This document shows positions 1-10,600 of a DNA stretch of 64,000 nucleotides, in pieces. The DNA lies in NCBI GenBank assembly GCA_038503035.1, contig JAVSML010025154.1, positions 62,001 to 126,000 of the forward strand, written 5' to 3'. Position 1 is the first letter of the stretch. Each line of letters opens with the position of its first letter. The DNA comes from Crocodylus rhombifer (Eukaryota; Chordata; Crocodylia; Crocodylidae). Below the pieces are notes generated by a model, which was given only the letters and a program-made list of their open reading frames with translations, made no database searches and was not told the DNA's origin. The position numbers were made by a program, and so were the translations under genes.

Positions 1-657
1 AGCTTCATATTGCTCTAATTCACCAGAATGACCCTTCTGAACGAATGGAATAGCAGACACGTCTGTCTGGAACTGGGAGAAAGGCTTTGTAATGTTTGGA
101 GATATGCATGTTTCTCTGTCCATTTCATTGCCCCTGCAGACATGCCTAGTTTTGCTATTTGGCAATGAGTGCCATTTTGCAATGAGTTTTAAACATTCAG
201 AATTCGCAGCATTGGTGACTTGCACAGAACGTTCTGCAAACTATTATCAAGTGTAGCTTGCTTATTCCTGGGTTGTAGTATATTAATAATTTGGGGAGGG
301 GAAAGCAGCCCTAGAATTTTGAGATATAAAACACTTTTCTAAAATTCATATGCATCAAAAAGTCTTGCTAAGGGTTTTACTGAAAATGCCATGCTGGGAT
401 TTTTTATTAATCACAAATATTCATGCACTGATGAACTAAACTGATTTCTGGCATCATCAAAACACATCATATACATTACAATAGAACTATAAAGCGCATT
501 GCTCTCAGGTATACTGTATAAGCAGTGGGGCTGTTTGTTTGTTTTTCTAAATCTGGTACAGTCAGCAGGCAAGCACGTGGTAGATGTGGCAAGGCTGGCA
601 CTAGGACAAGAACAGCAGCCAGCTAAAAAGCCATTGTGATGAGGTCATCATTTAAAT
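1..657. other. AT-rich intergenic DNA, nothing recognised
   Basis: No coding frame, exon or repeat that I can name. It lies beyond the 3' end of CRIPT. Confidence 0.5.
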
Positions 658-880
658 TTAGGTCAGATATTAAGAAGAACTTTCTCACTAGAAGGGAGGT
701 TAAAAATTGGAATTGACTGCCTAGAGATGGTATGGAATTGCCACCCCGTGGATTGTTTTAAGAGTAGATTAGAGAGGCAATTGACTGGTATGTATTAGTC
801 AAGGATGATCCTGCGTTGAGCATGGGCTTAGACTAGATGATGTCCTGAGGTCTCTACTAGTCTGTGATGTCAAGCGTATG
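658..880 (+). mobile_element. CR1 LINE 3'-end fragment
   Basis: The segment ends in a degenerate form of the CR1 3' UTR signature: gcatgggcttagactagatg, then cctgaggtctctactagtct. Upstream it shows the typical CR1 3' UTR (aagaagaactttctcacta). The element is heavily 5'-truncated and old. Confidence 0.75.
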
Positions 881-1263
881 ACAGACAGGGGTAGCATGAA
901 CTGGAGAAAGAGGTAGCAGCCTGAGCTAACTACTGCATTTTTATTGACCAGAGTGATTTTGATTCTAGAGACTGCAACTTAGAGAACAAGCAGAACTCGA
1001 AAAGATCAGGACATGGCAACCTAGAGGCCACAGGCCAGATCCTGCCCAGAAAGCCATTTTAGAGGACCTGCAGAGCTACAGTGCTTAGCCAAGACAGTGC
1101 AGAAAAGTGGCAGCCCTGCAGCAGGGAGCAGTAACTGCAGTTGTGGCTGTAACTGTGGCAGTGCAGGCTGGGTTGGATGCAGGCTATGCTCACAGTTTAG
1201 CTGCATTAAAGCAACCCCTCACTGCAAAATGCTTCTGTCCCTGCCCTAGATGAGCACGTCCAC

Positions 1264-2002
1264 TAGGGCTGTGAAAAGCTTCAGTCACTGATTCAATTTA
1301 GCAGAGATTTGGCCCAGTTTGGTGGCCAAATCTCCAAATCCGAATTTAATCCCTCCAAATCGAATCAGAAACCTCTGAATCTATTCAGAGAGATTTGGAC
1401 ATAGACTCAGCTTTAACTGTTTTTTCTACATACCTCTAGATACCAGGCAATGCGTGAGTGCTGGGGTGCATGGAGTGTCCCACAGGAGTACAGGGGGCTC
1501 CCCAGCACACTGACAATAGACCTGGAAGTGGACCAGAAGCACTTCTGGGCCCGCTGGGGATCCCCCCCCCCGGTTCGGCCACTGGTGCCTCCTGGGTCTG
1601 GGGGGGAGCACCCAGGGTCCCCCTGCAGCTAATCGCTGAGCCAGGGGTATGTGGGGGCCCCCCCTGCATGTTCCCCAGCAAACCCAGAAGTGGACCAGAA
1701 GTACTTCTGGTTCATTTCCGGGTTCGCTGTCAAACATGTGAAGATCCCCCACCCCCTCCTGTGGGACACTCCATCTACCCAGGCATCGTAGCGTTCACGA
1801 GTTGCGCCTGCTACCTCAAGGTATGTAGAAAAAAACTTTTAAAGCTGCATCTAAGGCCAAATCGCTGATTCTCTGAATCAGCAGTGAATCTTCCAATTTG
1901 GATTCAACCGAATCGAATCAGGGACAGTGTTCCAAATCAATGAATTGAATTACTGATTCACGCTGAATCTGAATTGAATAGGGGCTACTTCACACACCCC
2001 TA
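1264..2002. mobile_element. Foldback hAT-like element with long inverted arms
   Basis: The ends TAGGGCTGTG and CACACACCCCTA are inverted. The arms continue inward for more than 200 bp: TTTTTTCTACATACCT at the left pairs with AGGTATGTAGAAAAAA at the right, and gagtgtcccacagga pairs with cctgtgggacactc. The centre is GC-rich. The flanks ACGTCCAC (1256-1263) and ACATCCAT (2003-2010) match at 6 of 8 positions, both differences being transitions, which fits an aged hAT target duplication. It has no transposase. Confidence 0.75.
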
Positions 2003-2010
2003 ACATCCAT

Positions 2011-3552
2011 CATAGAGAATAAAAATGAGTGTCAGTTGTATATCACACTGTGGAAGAAAGACAAGTACAAATGATACCTGCAGTGTTGCTAGCAGCATGT
2101 GTATTCTCCGAGACAAGAGACTTGACTGGCCAGGGAGATGGTCTGTATAACTACATCTATCCATGCAGGGCCTTGGTCAGCTCCCTGGTAAATCTTCACA
2201 CAAGGAATCAGTTGCACAGGGGTTGGCACCCTTTGGCCAACAACCCCATCTCAGATGGAATGCAGATGATGTTGGTGCCCCAATCCTGTCCGACTCAGAT
2301 TTTAGACAGCTGGCTTGAATACTGCTGGAGCAGTTTTTCCTTGTTCTCCTACAAGCCTCTTCAGGTATTTGGTTTTAAGGAGACTGAACAGCATGACTCA
2401 TTTCTTCTGGTCTTTGCCAAAGTTTCCTCAATATAATGCACTACTGTTACTGAACATCATCTATCCTTTCTTCACTGAGAGTAAAACGGGACAGATAATG
2501 GCACACCTTGCTTTTTAAAAGCAGTTTAAATATGGAACAAGGCACTTGGCTAAAACACTAAGCTAGTCTCACCTGACTAATTAAGCATATAGCTATGCAG
2601 AGGTCTCCTCTTCTCACCACCATCACAAACAGCTAGGCAAACATGTTGCTTGCCATACTGCCTCAGATGACAACACTTCCACTTTCTTCCTTCTTGATAC
2701 TTACGGCTGAGAGGTGCTGGTGTCAGTGCAGCACTTTACAAAGTCTATATCCAGCTCTGCTGTCACAGCACAGTTGAAGGGGAAGAGGTACAAAGAAAAT
2801 ACTGTGCTCCCCTAATGTTTTCTTCCAGCTCAGTTTTTTCCACCTACTATCAGGAAATACCACCAGCTGTTCACAGCATTTCTAATTACAGTCCTGAGAT
2901 TATGTTTCAGTACTAGCTGCAATGGCAGGAGAAAAATCTAAACAAAAATAGCTAATCACAAGAAACTTTCTAGCAACAAAATGTGTGACAGTTAAGGGGA
3001 AACCGTGAATAAGGCTCAAAGGATAGTGTTAAGGGAAAGTGCTCCTTAAATAAGTTAACAATATTTGTATAAATTATTTATAAGGGAATAAAATAAGTCA
3101 CATTGTATAGCTGTACATGGAGTATCTGATACTGGCAATGCTTAAGTGACATTTCAGTAGAAGAAAGTAAGATGATTTCAGTGATTTAAACATGTCCTGA
3201 CAACTGTGGAGTAACAAGTCTCCTGATTTAGATGGGTACAAATAGTTACAGAGACCTTTGGCTCAGGATATTTGTATTGCTTTTATGAAACAATGAAACT
3301 ACTTGCACACAGTGGAGATTAGCTGCAGGCCATCAGTAAGATTAAATTTAATGAACAGCCCCAACAGAAGCTCAGATTTGTGTGCTCACCTTTACCAAGA
3401 CTGCCACTTCTAGACTCTCTCTCAAACTAGCACCATTCCTCCCCAGAGAGGTGAGCTCTACTTCTATCTCCAACTCAGTCTGTCAATGTCAACTCTCCAT
3501 AGTTCAGTGTAAGCATGTGTGATTAATCACCATAAAATCCAAGTACCTCAGA
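2011..3552. other. Intergenic DNA, nothing recognised
   Basis: Unique-looking AT-rich sequence. A 135-residue open frame at 2029-2436 has no family features and no splice context. Confidence 0.5.
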
Positions 3553-3554
3553 GC

Positions 3555-3808
3555 ATTTATACAAATATGTTTGCCTGCACTGATGTGCCGGAAATCCAGC
3601 ACGTCAGAGCATGAGTCTGCAGACCATGTGAACTGATGTGTCCAGAGCTGCGTCACACACATTTGTATAAAAGGTGAAATGTACACCAGCACTAAGAAAA
3701 TGGCAGCAGTGCACTGTGAAACTAAAACACCCTTGGTGTGTTTTAGTTCAAAAGTGCACTGCCATCATTTTGTCAGCGCTGACACACATTTTGCCATTTA
3801 TACAAATG
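3555..3808. repeat. Nested palindromic element
   Basis: The motif ATTTATACAAAT occurs at about 3555-3566, inverted at 3660-3671, and direct again at about 3797-3808. Between the second and third copies is a long imperfect hairpin whose core AACTAAAACAC (3720-3730) pairs with GTGTTTTAGTT (3738-3748). Between the first and second is a weaker hairpin (GCACTGATGTGC with GCACGTCAGAGC). It resembles two palindromic MITEs sharing a boundary. Confidence 0.65.
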
Positions 3809-4195
3809 CATGCAACACAGCACTGCCTTCCTGCAATTACATTACGGAGCTATCAGGAGACTGGTATTAAAAAAAAATCTGTGCCTGTTCATATTACTGC
3901 CTCCAGCAAATAGACATCCCTGTGCAAAACAGGTATAACTATTAATCTCAAAGGAGCAGACAAACATGACACCTTCCCTGCAGAAATGAGGTGAAGTTCG
4001 TCATTTTAAGAAAGTGGGACATCAGGGTTCTATTATTCAGTATTCACTCAAATAACTTGTAATGTGACCAACTCTGCTGTGGCCAGAATGCACGCTGAAA
4101 TCTCAACAGTAAAGTGCTCACAATGCTCATGTTTTAGAATAAAAACACAGAAAACCCCTTGCACCTCCGTGATGGACAAAACTAACCCTTATTTT

Positions 4196-4201
4196 TTTAA
4201 T
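4196..4201 (-). terminator. CRIPT: Candidate CRIPT poly(A) signal (ATTAAA)
   Basis: The closest poly(A)-like hexamer I see downstream of the CRIPT stop on the minus strand is ATTAAA, about 425 nt away. No canonical AATAAA was noticed between 3900 and 4620. Transcript data would be needed to confirm it. Confidence 0.3.
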
Positions 4202-4624
4202 GCGATGTTACAAATACATAAAGGTGCATGGTTACCAAAAATAAGGTGAATAAAAAAAAATCAGAAACAATTATAACGAATTACTTTTCATAATTTAAGT
4301 ATTGATAACTGGTTACATCAACAGGTAAGTGGTGGAGTAAGAATACGAGCTTATTAGCTGTGACTGTGGCAGTTCTGAACTGCCCACTAGACAGACACTG
4401 CAATCTCCTCTCCTTCTAAATCAGTTCTACCCCAACTATCTATACAATCATTATTTTAAACATCAAGATTACAAATTAACACTAAGACAATAACATTGGG
4501 ATTGTATTTGAACTTCTGGCCAAATGTGCGTGTTAATTTTTTCCGTGTCTGCTTCTAATAGTAACATTCAAAAGAAGTTTTAGGAAAAAAAAGCATGAGT
4601 CCATAAGAAGTTCACTCAATATAA

Positions 4625-4689
4625 TTAGACAGATGTTTGCTTGTAGTTTTTAGTATCCAAGACCTTCTTTCCACACATTGAGCAGATGC
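4625..4689 (-). CDS. CRIPT: CRIPT coding exon 5 with stop codon
   Basis: Acceptor TTTTGCAG precedes 4689. The exon encodes GICSMCGKKVLDTK and NYKQTSV, then TAA at 4627-4625. It supplies CxxC pair 83/86 and the C-terminal PDZ ligand. It is too short to stand out as an open frame and was found by homology and splice phase. Confidence 0.96.
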
Positions 4690-7600
4690 CTGCAAAATAG
4701 GCAAAAGGTGTATATCAGTCATTTTAAAAAATGGGGAATTTTTCTTTTCAATGTTTAATGGCTTCAAGTACTTTTTAAGTACTTTTTTTTTATAAAGAGT
4801 ATCCTCCAAAAGGAGGTCAGAAATAGGAAACGTTGATGGATGGGTAGGATGAGCTCTCATTCTTAAATTATTTGCGTATTTTCTCCATTATGAAAAATGG
4901 AAATGGCACATTATGCTAATCACACATCGTATCTAGCATGGGATGACATAATTCTAGTTTAGACCAGAATCTCCATTTTATTTTCAGACCATTTTAATTA
5001 AAGAACTATTCTGGAGTTTCCATGTTATAAAACACCCAGAAGAAATTCTTAAACCTATCACAGAGCTAAAAATGCAGTTGTCAAAACTTGAAAGCTTCAT
5101 ATTCAAATGGAAGCCAGTTAGGCAAACTGCATGTAGAACAGGAAAACATATTTGGAAATAAAATAATGGATCAGATGGTAGGGGACTCTGAATGCATGAC
5201 AAGGCTGATACAGGCCACATGCAACCTGTACAGAAAATGGATTATCACCAGCTATTACACAGGGAGAAGAAACCAGAAAGGGGGGCGGGGGGAAGGGAAG
5301 TCAGGCTCTACAGAAACAGAGAAGATACTAGATAATTTCATAAGAATTTAATCTAATCCCAAAGAGTGCTCCATAGCAGCAAAGAAACTGGGACAGGGAA
5401 GGGTAAGTACTCCTGTTACGTTTGAATAGATCCATCTCTGACTGCCAAACAAACTAATCAATTTTGCAACCTTTCAAAGACTGCATGTTGCGTTTCAATG
5501 ATCACGTCTCTGAAAAGCTGACCTGTAAGCTATGCACAAGATCAGAACTTGGAGGGGTGAAAGTGTGGGGGGGGAGTGCATAGCAGCAACTGGGGTTCTT
5601 TGGGGGTGTCAGGAGCAATCATGGGGTGGGGGGTTGGGGCATATCCTCTCCCATGAAGGGGTAATATACAGTTCTGGGGCAGATGGAAGCGCAGCTCCCA
5701 GCTGTACTGCAGAAAGTGTTCTGAGTTAAGTTACCCCAGAACAAACAAAAGTTCACTACTGGTTCCAGGGGGGAGGGGAGTCAAACTGCTGGCTGGGAGC
5801 CTGCAGCCAGGTCCCAATAGCAAGGGCCAGGGCTCTCTGCAAGTGTCACTGTTTTCAGAATGGGAGGGAGGGAAGGCAGTGGAAGGAGCTCATTCTTGGG
5901 GCTCCCCAGCCAGTGCTGAAGGGTGGGGGTGAATTCAAACCCTCTCCCAAAAAAACACCAGCCCCACTGGGGGTGCTGGAAAAAAAAAAAAACAACTGAA
6001 CTTTCTCTCCTCCCTTCCCCACTACCATTCTGAAAACAGCAGCAGGCAGACATAAGCTACAGAAGAAGCTATATTTTGAAACGTCTTCATCTGATACCTC
6101 ACGCAGTGATTTTCACTCAATAGGCCATTTTTGAAGCTGCCTGCAGCCGTGCACTTGTGTTTAGTCACAGCTATAAACTGCTTTCTGTGGCCAGATCGGG
6201 TGAAAATTGTCACTCCTGTCTGTGCCCTCTGTGCTAAGGAAGTGCACTAGGAAGCCTAAAGGGAAACTTAAAGGCATAGGGGTCAAAATGCAGAAGCCTT
6301 TTGAGTGCCCAAAAGGGGCTTCTTTACTAAGGCTGAAAACACTACTAAAGAAAGCTGATTCAGTGAAACACCTTGCACAGCAAAAGTCACCAGTCAGTTT
6401 GTTAAAAAAGAGAACATTAAAAGGTCCTCTATAAACTGACAATTTAAAAAATACATAGCTAGCAATGGAATATTAATATGCTTTTACCTGGGCCTTACTC
6501 AAAGGTATGAAAACGTTCATACACTACAGCAGGGCTGCCCAACTGGTGGCCTAATGGGCCAAGGGCTTAAGCTGTGTCCCTCCAGGCTCCCACCTAGGTG
6601 TCACTTCCCACCATTGCTCCAGGATCCCTCTCCCTCTTTAGGGTGCATCTACACAGTGCAGTGGTGCAGGGAAGGGGGCATGGTATGCAACCCAGAGAAG
6701 TCATAGCTTAAAAGTTGAACAGCCCTATATTATGCTGTGCACACCACAGGAAACTACTTCTTTGGGCTGCTCTTTTACCTTTTGCCTCTCAATTGATTAC
6801 ACAAGGATTTGGAACCAGCCACAAAGACATCAGTTGACATGCTATGTCTTTATAAACCATCACTCAGTTTTCTGACCAGGAGAGGGTTCTTCTCTCTGCT
6901 CCTTATACTCAATTGAGGGCAAGACCTCTCCTCTGAGGAAGAACACTCAGCTATACAACCAAACTTAAAGACTTTCTGAAGCTTATGTTATCTGTGCACT
7001 CCAAGATAACCTGTTCTTGAATAAGACTGTTAAATCTACAAGGGGTTGTTCAAACCATACACACACACTTATTGCTCAAGGACAACAAATTTTAAGAAAT
7101 CTAACACTGAACTTAAGAGTTACCACCATAGGCTTAAATCATCCTTCAGATCTATTTCTAGGATGAACAACATTAAAATTAGTTCCTGTTGTGCACTAAG
7201 TTCAAGCTGAATGAGGATGGAGGGCACAGCTGTGTTCTTACATGTCTCACCTTTTTTATATGCACAGCCCTGACAGTAGTGAGACCCTGGCTGGTGAACA
7301 GAACTCTTGCAAATCCGGCATATTGCAAATTTATTCTTTCCATAAGGATCAAATCTATGAAGAAATAAAGCATTCATGGCTGTTATTCATTTGTAAAAAA
7401 GCCATATAAGAAAATACTTCCATCTGTCGGCTCTTGGCAGGATCATCAAACTCGGTGCCCACTAAAAGGAAATGTAGGGAAATACTGTAGTCTAGGCTGT
7501 CAACTTCTACTGTATCAGGATCCATCTGTAAACATCGATGGCCAGTCCCAACCCAGTGTCCCCCACTCTTGACTTGCTGCCCCCCCCCATTCCCCCAGTG

Positions 7601-10600
7601 TGTGAGGCAGGGTAGCCCTTTGCAGGCTAGAACTTCGACAGCCTGTAAAGGAAAAGCCAGTTTTCCATGTTTTTCTCTTTTAAAGGAGAATCCACTTTAA
7701 AAGTTCGTTTGCAACCCTTTCATATATTTCTTGTGGCCTACTTTTGGGTCACAACCCAGAGAAATGCTGGTCTAAGGAGACAGACATTTAAATACAGTCA
7801 TAAAGCCAAGTGAGGTACAGGGAAGCTAATTTCATGCTCTACAGGAAGAGATCCATACAGTGTGGATACAAGGCTGACCAACTACAATCGCAGGACTAGC
7901 CAATTGCTCATCAAGAAGGAAGAAGGCACAGAGGAGCAGGTAAGGAAAGAGCTTCATGGCCCACTCACCCCTTCCCTCCTGCTGCTTGGGGTCTGGGCCT
8001 GCTCCCCACCCTCCTCACTGCAGCAGCAGGGGGGATGGGAGAAGTGGGCCTAAGGGTAGGGAGAAGCCCCCCACCACCCGTGTCGAGCACAGACCCACTC
8101 TTTCCCTCCCCACACTGCTGCCATCACAGCACGCCTGCTTCCCCATTGGCAGTGGCGATGGAAGCAGAGAAGAGCTGACTGAGGCCAGTGCCAGTGGCCT
8201 CGCTCCCCCATGGTGGCCTGACCCTGCTCCATCCTCCGTGCCACTGCCATCACCTCCAAGGACCAGGGTGGAGGGGGGACATGACCAGCTCCGGTGGCCT
8301 CACTCCCCTCCCTGCTCCATCGTTGGCATCTACAGGGAGCAGGGCAGGGAGTGAGGCACTGGCCTCACCCCATTCCATCTGCTCCATTGCTTCTGCCTTC
8401 AAGGAGCTGGATGGAGGGGACAAGGTCAGCTGCAGTGGCCTTGCCCCCCACCCCCATTCTGTTTCCACACCATTATGGTGGTGCTTCACTGTACTGCCAC
8501 CTCCTGTACAAACGCTTCTTGCACTCTGATTGGCTGTTTGTCAGCCAATCAGAGTGCGAATAAAGCATTATAGACAGACAGACACATAGATTAAAGCTTT
8601 TATAATATTAGAATACTTGTATCTCAGCAGCTTCCATTGAATGGTTTAACAGCCTCTGATTTGGCAATCATCACTATTTTCCAAACAGTATACACGACCC
8701 CAGAGATTAAGCGATTCTCCCATGATCTCATATGCAGTCTTGACAGAGGCAATAAGAGAGACCCAATTTCTAAACTCTTCTCCAAAAAACCCCACACATT
8801 AATGTACATTAATGGAAATATATTCAAGTTTCTTAAGGACGTGCAAGAATTACAGAGTTTTGACAATTATCTCCTACCTAAATACAGCAGTAAAATGTGT
8901 GAGACCATGCAAATACTGCATAGTCTCTGCCCAAATTATTTGCTCTCTTTAACAGATAAATTAAATTGTTTTTTTAAAAAAATTCAAGCTACTGAACTAT
9001 TCATGAATCGTGCTCTGGCTGTAGTGCAAACATGGCAACTTATTTTCCTTATTTAAGCAAAATTAAGATTGCAAAACTAACCTTGCCTTCTTTGAAGTCA
9101 ATGCCTTGTTTTCATTTAGTTTTCGTCCACCACTTTCTAGAAAGGAAAATAGCAACAAAGTATTTCTTAATTTCAAAGACAAGAAAGCTTATTTTGTAAA
9201 TTAAGGACAATACAGGCACATCGGTACATCTCTCCTGATAGGAACAAAAGAGAAAAAATTACTTTGAAAGCAAGGGCCCAGAAATGTTATGCTTCTTATG
9301 TCTAAGAGATCAGTCATACTACCTTTCTACAGTATGCAGAAAACCTAGTTGAAGCAATATATTATAAGCAATCTGTAAAGTTATCTATGGGGGCATAAAA
9401 TGTAGTTACTATCTTGATTAACTTAAATTTGATCACCTTGCTTGGAAACCTAGTTCATTAAAACTTAACTTTGCAGGTATATACACTCAAATTTTACATA
9501 TTTACAGAAACTTTCATAACAAAGCATTAATCTGGTCTCTATATTCACATTTTAAGTCTCACGTCTAGTTACAATTTGATATAGTTTGTTATAACTTGGC
9601 ATTTGAGGATAAAAGGCATGTCTCGTTCTTTTTCTTATTGATTTCAAAAATTCAGTGCGAAGCCCAAATCATAAAACAAACTCTAGGTGGCTAGTCTACT
9701 TCACCTACATAATGCACCTTCACTGCATAGCTGAAGCTTTAGTTACTTATCTTACGTTATATAGAAGTTGGGGGCACAGCTAGAAGTGGAAGTTCCTAGT
9801 AGTTTCCCATCTAAAGTCCTGTGCCTGAACTACCAGCACCCCCTCCTTTCTCTCATAGGAGCGTAAATATTTAATTACACTTCAGTATCCTATTTTAAAG
9901 TTAGTATTTGTTTGTTTAGGATATGGATTTTTTTTAACTACTAAATACGTGATGGCATGAGGCAACATACAAGCCAAAGGCCTATAAATGGCCAAGTAAT
10001 AACCAAATGTATGCAAACTTTAACTAGTCAGCTCAAAGAACAGTAAGTTCAAAGCCAAGTCTTAGAATATGCAATTAAAAGCAAAGTTGGCAGGTAGAAA
10101 CCGAATATTGTATACATATTAGGACTAAAATGTGAGGCAACAAAAGGACTTTGTTTTGCTTAAGCAATGAAGTCCATGAAAGTACTTACCTTGGCACTAA
10201 GAAGTATAAGTTTTCACTCATCTGAATTTAACCTAAAAAACACTCAACAGCTACAGAAGACAGTAACTCATGTGCAAAGTACAGTATAAGCCACTTAACA
10301 TGCACATAGATAGCAGGCAACCATTCAAAAATCACAAAAGTCAGATCTTTATTAAATCCTACCGATTTCAGTACTAAGGGCACTGTGTAAGATGAATTAG
10401 CTAGGACCAAGCTAGTTTCTGGGTTGCTCTTAGAAGCCTAACAATTGAACTGCTAGTCAGTTTTGCTGCTACTTAATGTCACCAATTCTTATGCAGTTAA
10501 ACAGACTATATTACAAAGACACCACGCCAAAAACGTTCCTAGGCAGGCAAATAATTTATCTGATTAGCCAAGAGGCTGACTGACATTTGTTGCAGTGTAA

